Assembly: GCF_900445235.1 (NCBI RefSeq)
Contig: NZ_UFSM01000001.1
Coordinates: forward strand, 800,501-864,500
Length of the DNA stretch: 64,000 bases
Reading direction: 5' to 3'
From: Aminobacter aminovorans
GTDB lineage: Bacteria; Pseudomonadota; Alphaproteobacteria; Rhizobiales; Rhizobiaceae
In this document: in pieces, positions 1-8,473 of the stretch
Layout of the letters: each line of letters starts with the position of its first letter
Numbering within the stretch: the stretch's first letter is position 1
The notes under the pieces: generated by a model
The model's database searches: none
Told to the model about the DNA's origin: nothing
The model's input: the letters and a program-made list of their open reading frames with translations, nothing else
Translations under genes and position numbers: made by a program

Positions 1-315
1 GAGCACGCCTACATCCTTGAAGGCGCGCTGACACTGAAGCTGGGTGCGCGCAGCTATGTCATGAAGGCCGGCGACTATGTCTGCTTTCCAGCCGGCCAGA
101 AGGTCGGCCATTCGCTGTTCAACCACACCGAGGCGCCATGCCGGTACCTGATCATCGGCGAGCGCAATCCAAACGATGTCATCGTCTATCCTGAATCCGG
201 CAGGGTCAGCGTCCGCCTGACCGGCGAAGGCTACAGCAAATTGGCGACGATGGACTATTGGGAGGGCATCGATTCGAGCGCGACCGGTGCCCGGGCCGGG
301 CGACCTCAGGAATAG
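1..315 (+). CDS. Cupin-domain protein, 5' end outside the window
   Basis: The reading frame is open from the first base, so the N-terminus is cut by the window edge; 104 residues remain. The visible part is a cupin barrel: EHAYILEG and the later G-D-Y-V-C-F-P-A-G stretch correspond to the two cupin motifs, with a metal-ligand His near the start and a second motif ending in GHSLFNH. Proteins of this size class in rhizobia are often small sugar- or metal-binding cupins, but no substrate can be read from the sequence. The last 10 bases overlap the 3' end of the convergent bestrophin-like gene. Confidence 0.75.
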   Translation, partial: EHAYILEGALTLKLGARSYVMKAGDYVCFPAGQKVGHSLFNHTEAPCRYLIIGERNPNDVIVYPESGRVSVRLTGEGYSKLATMDYWEGIDSSATGARAGRPQE

Positions 316-1211
316 TAGAAGTTCTCCGCCGGCAGCATTGGCGGCGGCGTTTCGCCCAGCGCCTCGAACACCGAGATCTCGCAGACCCGGCACAGGCCGT
401 CGAGGGCGAGGTCGTTGGCCTCCATGCCGAAAGGGTCTTCGAGCTCTTCCGACAGCGCATCAAGGCCGAAGAAGGTGTAGGCGATCAGCGCCGTAAACAG
501 CGGCGTCGCCCAGCCGGCCGAACCCGCTAGCCCGAAGGGCAGCAGCAGGCAGAAGATGTAGGCGGTGCGCTGCAACAACAGCGTGTAGGCGAAGGGCAGG
601 GGCGTTCCCATGATGCGCTCGCAACCTGCCTGCAAGGCAGAGATCGCTGCCAGCCGCTCGTCGAGGATGCGATAGTCCATCGCCTCCAGCACGTTGGCGC
701 GCTTGAGTGCGCCGATCTTCTCGCCCATCCTGCGCATCGCCGCATCGGGCTTGTTGGTCGAAGCGTGGATTTCGTCCACGGCATCGCCGATGAACGGGCG
801 GGCTGCATCCCTGGTGTCGACACGGCGCAGTTCACCGCGCAGGAAATGGCAGAAGGCGAGCGAATCCATTAAAAGCGGCCTAAGTTCGCTTCGGTCGGAG
901 ATCATCGCGGTCGCGGCACGCGACAGGTTTCTGATCTCGAAGACGAGTTGGCCCCACAGTTTGCGGGCTTCCCACCAGCGATCATAGGCGGCGTTGTTGC
1001 GGAAGCCGAGATAGACCGAAAGGGCAACGCCGAGCAGCGCGAAAGGTGCGACGCCGGCATTGCCGAGATCGAGCTTGAGCAGCCTGATCGCGACAACCAC
1101 CGCCGCGCCATAGAGCGCGAAGCCCAGGATCTGCGGCAGGATGCGCGGCACCACGGAGCCGCGCATGACGAAGAACAGCTTCAAGAGGTTGGTGCGCGGG
1201 CGAACGATCAT
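306..1211 (-). CDS. Bestrophin-family (YneE/UPF0187) membrane channel protein
   Basis: The 301-residue protein begins MIVRPRTNLLKLFFVMRGS, followed by two hydrophobic segments (about residues 25-45 and 50-65), then the family-typical LGFRNNAAYDRWWEARK block around residues 68-84. A long helical cytosolic region and another hydrophobic pair near residues 215-245 follow. Length and motif order fit bacterial bestrophin homologues, which form pentameric ion channels in the inner membrane; ion selectivity is not readable here. It ends tail-to-tail with the cupin gene. Start is ATG. Confidence 0.85.
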   Translation of the reverse strand: MIVRPRTNLLKLFFVMRGSVVPRILPQILGFALYGAAVVVAIRLLKLDLGNAGVAPFALLGVALSVYLGFRNNAAYDRWWEARKLWGQLVFEIRNLSRAATAMISDRSELRPLLMDSLAFCHFLRGELRRVDTRDAARPFIGDAVDEIHASTNKPDAAMRRMGEKIGALKRANVLEAMDYRILDERLAAISALQAGCERIMGTPLPFAYTLLLQRTAYIFCLLLPFGLAGSAGWATPLFTALIAYTFFGLDALSEELEDPFGMEANDLALDGLCRVCEISVFEALGETPPPMLPAENFYYS

Positions 1212-1358
1212 GCGGCGTGATACCTGTTTCCAAAAGATAGTGCGCCGCCGGGCCTGCCGGTGTCATCTCCAATCGCGACATGAATGGCGATTGCGTTGAT
1301 TTGTCCGAGGAGGCTGCCGGGCCTCGCCGCCCAATGGAGAGGCGCAAACTTGGGCAGG

Positions 1359-2546
1359 TCAGTTGTCGTAGGTTCGCCCGGTCAGCTTGTCGACCAGCCT
1401 GCGAAGCAGTCCGCCCCGCCTCAGCCGGCGGACCTCGTTCGCAAGCTCGGCTGTCGTGCTCGACAGCTCGCCGAGCTGGAACTGCAGTTCCTCGCTTGGG
1501 TCAAGACCCTCGCGCAATCTGACGAAGCTGCGGTCGTAGATCTGCTTCTGCTGCAGAAATCGTTCGATGATCGCAGCCATGGCGCGTTCGTCCTCGTTCG
1601 GCTCCCGCCTCGGCCAGGGCCTTTCCGCCAGCACGTCGCGGTAGATCGCCTCGATCTGCTCGGCGCCCTTTTCGCTGGCGAAGTCACGCCGCACGCGTTC
1701 GGTGACCGCAATGGCATCTTCCGCCCTGTAGGCGGCAATTTCGCGGTCGAGCAGTTCGGGCGATGCTGCGTCGGACAATGCGCCATAGGCGAAGTTGACG
1801 GCGGCAAAACCGTCGAATTTGCCCGTCGTCACCAAGCCGCCGACGCCGAAGCGGTCGATATTGATCACGGCGCAGCCCCGCGCCATGGCTTCGAGCGCCA
1901 TTCGGCCGCTGGCGAATGCCAGGTCCGTGCCGCCCAGCCGCTTGACCACGTCCTCCGCTGCCTTGCCGACCAGTTCGCCGCGGAAGGCAATGCCATGGCG
2001 CCGGCAGGCTTCGGCGATCATGCCGGTAAAGGGAATAGTCCCGGGGTGGGCGAAGATTGCAGCGGTCGCCAGCCTCGCGGAGGCCGGCGCAACAGGTCCG
2101 ACGCGCTGCAGGTCGATGGTGTTCGGCCAGAACCTTACCTTCGACGCAGCTATCCCGCATTCGTCCACCAGCCTGCCGCGTAATGCGGCCCGCACATGGA
2201 GATAGCGGCTGATCCTGGGATGAATGGGGGGCGCGTCGATCTCGCTGCTGAAGTCGTGGCAGACGAAGATTGCGGGCGTCCCGGGAAAGCGCGCGAGGGC
2301 GGCGATGGTTGGTCCGGTGTGATGGCCGTGAATGATGTCGGGCGCTTCGAGCGCCGCCAGCGATGTTGCCACCGGCGAACCCGTGGCACGGATTTCCGCT
2401 ACTGCAGGGCCTGTGATCGGCGCAAACGCGGTTACCGAATGGCCACGCCGCCGCAGTGCAAGGACCGTGTCGCGGACGAGCGTTTCGGTGCCGCTGCGGC
2501 CGGTCAGCACGGCATTTGTCATCAGGATCTGCAGCGGCCGGTCCAC
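1359..2546 (-). CDS. Glycosyltransferase, GT4-like (GT-B fold)
   Basis: The 395-residue protein opens with a GT-B type N-terminus: ILMTNAVLTGRSGTETLVRD, the Gly-rich loop and helix that follow the first strand. DIIHGHHTGPT near residue 90 is the usual D-V-I-H-x-H block. The C-terminal domain contains EALARGCAVI-like MALEAMARGCAVINIDRFG, the nucleotide-sugar binding E-x7-E region in weak form. The last 100 residues are a polar helical tail. A GTG start at the given position has AGGA five bases upstream, whereas the next ATG lies eight codons inside. Acceptor and donor are unknown; surface polysaccharide or glycolipid synthesis is only a guess. Confidence 0.75.
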   Translation of the reverse strand: MDRPLQILMTNAVLTGRSGTETLVRDTVLALRRRGHSVTAFAPITGPAVAEIRATGSPVATSLAALEAPDIIHGHHTGPTIAALARFPGTPAIFVCHDFSSEIDAPPIHPRISRYLHVRAALRGRLVDECGIAASKVRFWPNTIDLQRVGPVAPASARLATAAIFAHPGTIPFTGMIAEACRRHGIAFRGELVGKAAEDVVKRLGGTDLAFASGRMALEAMARGCAVINIDRFGVGGLVTTGKFDGFAAVNFAYGALSDAASPELLDREIAAYRAEDAIAVTERVRRDFASEKGAEQIEAIYRDVLAERPWPRREPNEDERAMAAIIERFLQQKQIYDRSFVRLREGLDPSEELQFQLGELSSTTAELANEVRRLRRGGLLRRLVDKLTGRTYDN

Positions 2547-2663
2547 GCCGTCCTGACGGGTGCTGTCGCTGGCTAGACTATCGCGCGCTATCGTCCTGCC
2601 TCCGGTACCTCAGCCCCGCTGCCTCCCTGCGACGTACCCAGTCTACCGGAGCAATGTCCGGAA

Positions 2664-3140
2664 TCAACCTTGAGGGGATTGGGGCCGAGCTGCCGGCATG
2701 CCGTGGCGGACGTAGAGGATGTCGGGCAAGCCTTCTTCGTTGGACGAGCCGTCGCCGAAGGCGTCGGCGACAAAGCCGTGGCGCTCGTAGAAACGGCGCG
2801 CGCCATTGTTGGCCTCGAAGCAGAAAAGTTTCACGTGAGTCATTGCTGCCGTTGCGTGGTTCAAAAGCCGGGCGCCAATTCCGCGAGCGGTCCAGGCGGG
2901 ATCGAGATAGAGCTGTTCGATCCATTCGTCTTTGACGGCGCTGAAGCCGACGATCCTGTCCTCGATCGTAGCGACCGTGACGTGCTGCTCGGCAAGCAGG
3001 ATGTTCCTGACGAAATGCAGGTCTTCATCGGGCGTATGCAACTGCGGCATCCAGTCGAAGGCGGCCAGCGCAGCCCTCAGGATGCGGGCGATGTCGTGTG
3101 CGTCCTTGGCCTCGGCCGGACGCAGCACGACATCGGGCAT
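2664..3140 (-). CDS. GNAT family N-acetyltransferase
   Basis: The 158-residue protein has the GNAT layout: N-terminal LRPAEAKDAHDIARI, a central beta strand IEQLYLDPAWTARGIGARLL whose R-G-I-G-A segment is the acetyl-CoA pyrophosphate loop (motif A), and a C-terminal ARRFYERHGFVADA, the classic N/A-R-x-F-Y-E-x-x-G-F motif B. The acetyl acceptor is unknown. It starts four bases after the asd stop codon, so it is very probably translated from the asd transcript. Confidence 0.88.
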   Translation of the reverse strand: MPDVVLRPAEAKDAHDIARILRAALAAFDWMPQLHTPDEDLHFVRNILLAEQHVTVATIEDRIVGFSAVKDEWIEQLYLDPAWTARGIGARLLNHATAAMTHVKLFCFEANNGARRFYERHGFVADAFGDGSSNEEGLPDILYVRHGMPAARPQSPQG

Positions 3141-3144
3141 GTCG

Positions 3145-4179
3145 TCAGGCAGCCTTCTTTTTCGGCGAGATCAGGCCGCGCTCGACCAGAAGCTCGGCGA
3201 TCTGGACGGCGTTGAGAGCCGCACCCTTGCGCAGGTTGTCGGAGACGATCCACATCGATAGGCCGTTGTCGATGGTCTGGTCCTCGCGGATGCGCGAGAT
3301 GTAGGTCGCGTCTTCGCCGGCCGAGTCGAGCGGGGTTGCGTAGCCGCCGTCCTCGCGCTTGTCGATGACCAGGCAGCCCGGCGCCTCGCGCAGGATGTCG
3401 CGCGCCTCATCGGCGGTGATCGGCTTGTCGAACTCGATGTTGACGGCTTCCGAGTGGCCGATGAACACCGGCACGCGCACGCAGGTGGCGGTCAGCTTGA
3501 TCTTGGGATCGAGCATCTTCTTGGTCTCGGCAACCATCTTCCACTCTTCCTTGGTCGAGCCGTCATCCATGAAGACGTCGATGTGGGGAATGACGTTGAA
3601 GGCGATGCGCTTGGTGAACTTCTTGGCTTCGACCGGGTCGGCGACGAAGACGGCGCGGGTCTGGGTGAACAGCTCGTCCATGCCTTCCTTGCCGGCGCCC
3701 GAAACGGACTGGTAGGTCGCAACGACGATGCGCTTGATGGTGGCCGCGTCATGCAGCGGCTTGAGCGCCACGACCAGTTGGGCGGTCGAGCAGTTCGGGT
3801 TGGCGATGATGTTCTTCTTGGTGAAGCCGGAAATCGCGTCGGGGTTCACTTCAGGCACGATCAGCGGCACGTCCTGGTCATAGCGGAAGGCCGACGAGTT
3901 ATCGATGACGACGCAGCCCTGCTTGCCGATCTTGGGCGACCATTCCTTGGAGATGTTGCCGCCGGCCGACATGATGCAGATGTCGGTGTCGGAGAAGTCG
4001 TAGGTGTCGAGAACCTTGACCTTCAGCGTCTTGTCGCCGAACGACACTTCGGTGCCGAGCGAGCGGCGCGACGCAAGGGCGACGATCTCGTCGACAGGAA
4101 AGCCGCGTTCCTCGAGGATGTTGAGCATTTCCCGGCCGACATTGCCCGTGGCGCCGACGACTGCAACCTTGAAACCCAT
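3145..4179 (-). CDS. asd: Aspartate-semialdehyde dehydrogenase
   Basis: This enzyme reduces beta-aspartyl phosphate to aspartate semialdehyde with NADPH, the branch point to Lys/DAP, Met and Thr. The 344-residue protein starts MGFKVAVVGATGNVGRE (Rossmann loop), has the active-site Cys130 in NPNCSTAQ, and contains the later substrate-binding blocks RVPVFIGHSEAVNIEF and SDNLRKGAALNAVQIAE. The open frame extends 35 codons further upstream, but AGGAG eight bases before the chosen ATG and the family N-terminus decide the start. A GNAT gene follows after four bases. The leader upstream is unusually long and is described separately. Confidence 0.97.
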   Translation of the reverse strand: MGFKVAVVGATGNVGREMLNILEERGFPVDEIVALASRRSLGTEVSFGDKTLKVKVLDTYDFSDTDICIMSAGGNISKEWSPKIGKQGCVVIDNSSAFRYDQDVPLIVPEVNPDAISGFTKKNIIANPNCSTAQLVVALKPLHDAATIKRIVVATYQSVSGAGKEGMDELFTQTRAVFVADPVEAKKFTKRIAFNVIPHIDVFMDDGSTKEEWKMVAETKKMLDPKIKLTATCVRVPVFIGHSEAVNIEFDKPITADEARDILREAPGCLVIDKREDGGYATPLDSAGEDATYISRIREDQTIDNGLSMWIVSDNLRKGAALNAVQIAELLVERGLISPKKKAA

Positions 4180-4290
4180 ATCGAAAATCTCCTGTCCCTC
4201 TCCGCTCGCTTTTTTGGAGAATACCCGCTGGCCGTTGCGGGCTTCATCCCCCGGGCCAGACCCGGGAGAGGGTGAGCAGGCCAAGGGAGA

Positions 4291-4323
4291 TCACACCGTT
4301 TTGGTGGTGGTGGTTTTGGCCAT
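4291..4323 (-). CDS. Possible threonine-rich leader peptide upstream of asd
   Basis: An 11-codon frame reads MAKTTTTKTV then TGA, with four consecutive ACC threonine codons. It lies inside the 5' leader of asd, between a good promoter and the asd start, the position expected of an attenuator leader peptide in an aspartate-family operon. Against it: no clear Shine-Dalgarno precedes its ATG, and no poly-U terminator follows. It is therefore a candidate, not an established gene. Confidence 0.3.
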   Translation of the reverse strand: MAKTTTTKTV

Positions 4324-4451
4324 GGTTTTGGTCGAAAGCAGGGACGCGGTTCCGCGCCCGGCACGATGGTTTGCATCGTGGCCGGGGAAGTCGAATGCGA
4401 AAAGCGCCATCAAGAGGCCGCGCATCGGAGGGATCCCTGTTCGCCGCCGCT

Positions 4452-4477
4452 TTTATCCGGTTTGTATGGAGAGTCAA
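4452..4477 (-). promoter_or_regulatory. Probable sigma-70 promoter of asd
   Basis: On the minus strand TTGACT (4477-4472) is followed after about 15-17 bases by an A/T-rich GATAAA/TAAAAG box. This predicts a start site near 4445 and a leader of about 265 bases before asd. Downstream in that leader are the Thr-rich mini-ORF, a CCCGGG-loop-CCCGGG hairpin at 4250-4266 and an 8-base complement between 4265-4272 and 4196-4203. Confidence 0.5.
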
Positions 4478-4577
4478 TTGGGGAACGAGGCGCAGGTCCG
4501 GGCTCCGGCTGATGTGACTTGACCTTTATCGGCCGCCACCTAGGCTTCTCTGCGGATCGATTGACGGAGGAACCTCG

Positions 4578-4964
4578 ATGGAAATCCTGCCCAAACGCAT
4601 CTCTCTCGCCGCGGCACTTGCTTTTGCAGGGCTGTTCGCTCTGCCGGCGCTTGCCCATCATGGCTGGTCTTGGATCCAGGACGGTTTCTTCGAGCTCAAG
4701 GGCATCGTCGCCGCCATCTACATCGGCAATCCGCATGCAACGCTCGACGTCGATGTCGAGGGCGAGCTCTGGCGGGTGGAACTGGCGCCGCCGGCGCGGA
4801 CCATCGCCTCCGGTTTCACTGCTGAGGTCGCCAAGAAAGGCGACGAGGTCGTCGCCATCGGAAACCGCTCGCGCGACGAAACCGAAAAGCGCATGAAAGC
4901 CGTCCGGATCACCATCAACGGCAAAACCTATGACGTCTATGCCGACCGCTTGCCGCCGAACTGA
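4578..4964 (+). CDS. Secreted small protein, DUF6152-like
   Basis: The 128-residue protein has a clear Sec signal peptide (basic start MEILPKR, hydrophobic stretch, cleavage near LPALAHH). The mature part begins HHGWSWIQDGFFELKG, the His-His-x-W start typical of DUF6152, followed by NPHATLDVDV and a short beta-rich body. These are periplasmic small barrels of unknown function. GGAGGAA precedes the ATG by a normal distance. The next gene starts 14 bases after its stop and is probably co-transcribed. Confidence 0.75.
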   Translation: MEILPKRISLAAALAFAGLFALPALAHHGWSWIQDGFFELKGIVAAIYIGNPHATLDVDVEGELWRVELAPPARTIASGFTAEVAKKGDEVVAIGNRSRDETEKRMKAVRITINGKTYDVYADRLPPN

Positions 4965-4978
4965 TCGGGAATGTACGT

Positions 4979-5440
4979 GTGGAGCCCCTGCAGGCAGTCG
5001 AACAGTGGGATCTTGTCAGGCAGCTGAAGACGTCGTTTGTCGCCTATCCGGTCGTCAACGCCGTACACATTGCGTCCATTGGGGCGTTGCTGACATCGGT
5101 CACACTTCTCGATCTGCGTGTCCTTGGCGCGTTCGGCAGCCTGCCGGAACGCCCCTTTGTCATGCTGCTGCGTCGGCTGGCGCTGCTGGCCTTCTGCTTC
5201 GCCATCGCGAGCGGCCTCGCTTTGTTCTCCGTGCGAGCCTCGTATTACGCCGAGATGCCGGTCTTCCTTGGCAAGATGGGACTCATCGCCTTGGCCGGAG
5301 CAAACTTCACCCTGTTCGCTGCAGTTGAAACCGGGAAGCCGCCGCAACACCGATCATCGCTGCGGCGCCTGCTTGCGGTGATATCTATCGTGATCTGGTG
5401 CGCCGTGCTGCTGTGCGGCCGCTTCATCGGCTTCTTGTGA
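4979..5440 (+). CDS. Four-TM inner-membrane protein, DUF6644-like
   Basis: The 153-residue protein begins at GTG (MEPLQAVEQWDLVRQLKTSF) and has four hydrophobic segments: about residues 21-45 (VVNAVHIASIGALLTSVTLL), 60-82, 97-115 and 130-150. NAVHIA in the first segment carries a membrane-embedded His that could bind a cofactor, but that is inference. Its tight coupling to the DUF6152-like secreted protein suggests that the two act together at the inner membrane/periplasm. Function unknown. Confidence 0.65.
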   Translation: MEPLQAVEQWDLVRQLKTSFVAYPVVNAVHIASIGALLTSVTLLDLRVLGAFGSLPERPFVMLLRRLALLAFCFAIASGLALFSVRASYYAEMPVFLGKMGLIALAGANFTLFAAVETGKPPQHRSSLRRLLAVISIVIWCAVLLCGRFIGFL

Positions 5441-5458
5441 CCGCCAGGCAGCTTCGGC

Positions 5459-7363
5459 CTACGTCTCCTTCAGCTTGACGCGCGGGAACCTCAGCGGCGG
5501 CCATTCCTCCTCCGGCTGCTGTGGTTGGGCCAGCAGCGTGGTGAGTTCCGCCGGCAGGCCGGCCAGCGCCTTCTTTGTGCCGATGCCGTCTGATATGCTG
5601 AGGATACTGTCGTAGAATTCGACGCCGAGCGCCGATTTCGGCGGCACGGCCTCGTGCATGACGCTGATGACGGTGACATCGGGGCAATTGTCCTTGATCA
5701 CCTGGTGGAAGGCGATCTTGGCCTCGAGATCAAGCGCTGCGGTGGCTTCGTCCAGGAACAAAAGGCCAGGTTGCAGAAGCAGGATACGGGCGGCTACCAG
5801 TTTCTGCTTCTGGCCGCCCGAAAGCAGCTGGTCCCAGCTTTTGCCCTGGCGGGTTTCGTCGTCGAGATGATCGATCAGTTCGCCGAGCCCGGCCTTGTGC
5901 ATGGCGACGGCCACCTTGGCCTCGGAATGGTTGCCCGGATGGTCGGGCAGACAGACGAGCTGCTTGAGCGAAACCTGCGGCAGTTTGACGTCCTGGGTGG
6001 CGTAGAACGACCTGATGCCTTCGGGAAAGACGATGGCGCCCCGGCCATATGGCCACAGGCCGTTGATCGCCTTGACCAAAGAGGTCTTGCCGCAGCCGGA
6101 CTGGCCCGACACGAAGGTCCATTCGCCACGGCGGAAGCGCAGATTGGAAGCCGTCAGGAAGGGGCTGGTCTCGGGGCCCTGGTGCATCAGTTCGAGGTTG
6201 CGGACGGTCAGGCCGAACAGCGCGTTCTGGCTGCCGTAGCTGAATTCGGATTTGCCTGTTGCAGCATAGAATGACGGCGGCTTCTGGACGTTTTCGATCG
6301 CCTTGGCGAGGTCGGTGACACGTTCGCTGTTGGCTCGCAGCGTGGCGATCGCCGGCATCACCTGGATGAACCACGAGCACTGGCTGATCAGCGAATTCAC
6401 CAGTTCGGCGCCGGTGATGTAGCCTTTCAGGTTGATGTGGCCATGCATGTAGGGCACCAGCCCCGGCCCATAGGCAACGATGCGCGCGGCGATGAAGCCG
6501 TAGATCGACTCGAACGACATGTAGCCGGCGTTGACGATGTTGAGGCGCGACCAGGTCTTGTCGATGTCGACATAGAGACGGTCATGCATCGAGCGCTGCA
6601 CGTCTTCGCCACGCGATGCGGCGACATGGAAGCTGCGCCGCAGCAGCACCGTCAATTCGCTGCGATAGCTGCCCTCGGCCTGCTGCATGCGGATGCTGAG
6701 GCGCTCCATCATGCCACCGAGCTTCATGGCGATGTAGGTATTGAGCGGCACATAGGCGGCAACGGCGGCAAAGGCCAGGATGACGCTGCCATAAGGGCCG
6801 AGGATTTCCAGTCCTGGCACGACGGTCGAGGTTTCGAGCAGCTTCTGGCCGACGAACAACAAAGATGTGGTGACGCCCATCACGCCCATGGCGAGCCCGA
6901 TGGCGCCGCCCGTCATGCCCTTGATCGAATCCTGGACGCGCTGGTCGATGTTGTCGGGCGCGGCGCCAGGACCGTCGACGGTGCCTGCGTTGTGCTGGAT
7001 GTGGAAATGGGTGTGATTGGCATCGAGCAAGGCGGCATTGAAACGATTGTTCAGCCAGCCGCGCCATTTGCGATGCAAGGTGGTGGAGAAGAGGTGCCGG
7101 ATGCCGATGAAGCCCGCATCCTTGACGATGACAAGGACAAGCAATGTGCCGGCGCTGGTCAGCAGCGACGCCAGGGGCGCCATGTTGGCCGGGTCGTGGA
7201 AGAAGGCGATCGAATTGACCAATTCGCCTGAAGCTTCGGCCATCCAGACGCTGGCCTTGCTGGAAAGTGCGGTGAGGAGGGCGATCACCAGCGTCAGCCC
7301 CCAGGCTTCCTTCCAGCGATCCGAGAACCAGTAGGCCCTCATGAGGCCCCAGAAGCTTCGCAT
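5459..7363 (-). CDS. ABC transporter, fused permease-ATPase, SbmA/YddA-like
   Basis: The roughly 634-residue half-transporter has an N-terminal membrane domain (about residues 25-330) of the SbmA/BacA/YddA type, with WLNNRFNAALLDANHTHFHI and NIDQRVQDSIKG, the D-N-P/I-D-Q-R motif of that family. A C-terminal ABC ATPase follows: Walker A GQSGCGKTS near residue 420, signature LLSGGQKQK, Walker B LLFLDEATAALD and an H-loop MHEAVPP. Homologues move peptides, cobalamin or unknown substrates across the inner membrane. An in-frame GTG 30 codons upstream (7453) is an alternative start; the ATG fits the family N-terminus better. Confidence 0.85.
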   Translation of the reverse strand: MRSFWGLMRAYWFSDRWKEAWGLTLVIALLTALSSKASVWMAEASGELVNSIAFFHDPANMAPLASLLTSAGTLLVLVIVKDAGFIGIRHLFSTTLHRKWRGWLNNRFNAALLDANHTHFHIQHNAGTVDGPGAAPDNIDQRVQDSIKGMTGGAIGLAMGVMGVTTSLLFVGQKLLETSTVVPGLEILGPYGSVILAFAAVAAYVPLNTYIAMKLGGMMERLSIRMQQAEGSYRSELTVLLRRSFHVAASRGEDVQRSMHDRLYVDIDKTWSRLNIVNAGYMSFESIYGFIAARIVAYGPGLVPYMHGHINLKGYITGAELVNSLISQCSWFIQVMPAIATLRANSERVTDLAKAIENVQKPPSFYAATGKSEFSYGSQNALFGLTVRNLELMHQGPETSPFLTASNLRFRRGEWTFVSGQSGCGKTSLVKAINGLWPYGRGAIVFPEGIRSFYATQDVKLPQVSLKQLVCLPDHPGNHSEAKVAVAMHKAGLGELIDHLDDETRQGKSWDQLLSGGQKQKLVAARILLLQPGLLFLDEATAALDLEAKIAFHQVIKDNCPDVTVISVMHEAVPPKSALGVEFYDSILSISDGIGTKKALAGLPAELTTLLAQPQQPEEEWPPLRFPRVKLKET

Positions 7364-7668
7364 CGCGGAAACCGGCGTCAGGGGAGGCGGCCTAGCGGCG
7401 CCGCGACGCCATCTGCTCAGCGATGGATCTCGAGGTCTGTCGACCCGAATCACAGTTCCTTACCCCATGCCCTTTGCCTATCGAAAGGGTAACACGAGTT
7501 GAGCATTTCACAGTCAACATATGGTTACCGGCTAATCAACGCGCCGCGAGCGTTGCGTGAGGGCAACGCCCTCCAACGGGCTCCGTCGCCCGGCGTCGAC
7601 GACACTGGAACTTGCAGCGTGGGGGAAGTTGGAACACTGTCTGGCTTGCGGTTTCACGGGGGCGACAG

Positions 7669-8406
7669 ATGCGCGGGGAAGTGCTGCACTACGATCAGGC
7701 TCAGGGTTTCGGCTTCATCGCCGCGGTCGACGGCAGCCGCTACACCTTTGCGCGAGAAGACCTGAGGGGGACGGCGATACCCGGCAAGGGTACCCAGATC
7801 GAGTTTCAACCGAGCGGCAGCCAGGCACGCGACGTGTTTGCGATCCACGCCCAGGTCGGAGCTGGGCAAATGGCTGCGGTGCCTGCGGCCGCGACATCGG
7901 TGCCTCAGTTCGGCCGCCGCGGATCCGACCAGGAAGTGTCGGCCGGCATGGCTGCGACAACCGCGCCGGCTTCTACCGGGCTGTGGTCGTATTTCTGGCG
8001 CTCCCTAACCACCAACTATGCGAGCTTCGGCGCCCGCGCCCGGCGCAAGGAATATTGGGGCTACTACCTGTTCTGGGCGATTGCGGCCGTCGCGCTGTCG
8101 GCCATCGGCTTTGGCATCGATGGTGCGCTCGGCAATCTAGACGCGGGCATGGAGGAGCCAATCGCCGGCCTCGCACTGCCCGGCCTGTTCGTCCTGGCGA
8201 CACTTTTGCCCAGCATCGCCGTCACCGTCCGCCGCATTCACGATCTCGGCCTGTCGGGGTGGTTTTATCTGCTGATCGTGCTGCCCTATGTCGGCAGCCT
8301 GATCATCTTCGTGTTCGCCGTGATCCCGTCGCAGAAGCACGAAAACAAATGGGGCCCGGTGCCGGTTGGGGTGAAAGTTCCGCCGCCTTACGCGGCTGCT
8401 TCGTAG
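7669..8406 (+). CDS. Cold-shock-domain / DUF805 membrane fusion protein
   Basis: The 245-residue protein joins an N-terminal cold-shock-like OB fold (MRGEVLHYDQAQGFGFIAA, with the RNP1-type GFGFI) to a C-terminal DUF805 membrane domain. DUF805 is recognised from the FGARARRKEYWGYYLF start, four hydrophobic segments and the RRIHDLGLSGWFYLL signature. A Pro/Ala-rich linker of about 45 residues separates them. The first half would bind nucleic acid and the second sits in the inner membrane; the joint role is unknown. The start is the ATG that begins the OB fold, with GGGGG upstream, rather than the frame's earlier start. Confidence 0.8.
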   Translation: MRGEVLHYDQAQGFGFIAAVDGSRYTFAREDLRGTAIPGKGTQIEFQPSGSQARDVFAIHAQVGAGQMAAVPAAATSVPQFGRRGSDQEVSAGMAATTAPASTGLWSYFWRSLTTNYASFGARARRKEYWGYYLFWAIAAVALSAIGFGIDGALGNLDAGMEEPIAGLALPGLFVLATLLPSIAVTVRRIHDLGLSGWFYLLIVLPYVGSLIIFVFAVIPSQKHENKWGPVPVGVKVPPPYAAAS

Positions 8407-8429
8407 AGCAATTTCAGAAGGGCAAAAGA

Positions 8430-8460
8430 AAACGGCGCCGCGTGGGCGCCGTTTTGGTTT
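8430..8460. terminator. Bidirectional rho-independent terminator
   Basis: AAACGGCGCC and GGCGCCGTTT form a perfect 10-bp stem around GCGTG. T-rich sequence follows on the plus strand, and TTTTCTTTT follows on the minus strand. It separates the convergent cold-shock/DUF805 gene and leuB. Confidence 0.85.
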
Positions 8461-8473
8461 CATCGACGTTCTG

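Noticed and set aside
306..1211. Plus-strand frames opposite the bestrophin gene and other long antisense frames across the window
   Set aside because: They follow the third-codon GC bias of the real gene on the other strand and encode no recognisable domain.
4244..4477. Minus-strand frame with NHHHQN, at first like a histidine leader peptide
   Set aside because: The His run is the same DNA as the Thr-rich mini-ORF read in another frame. No start codon or ribosome site fits it, and asd is not a histidine gene.
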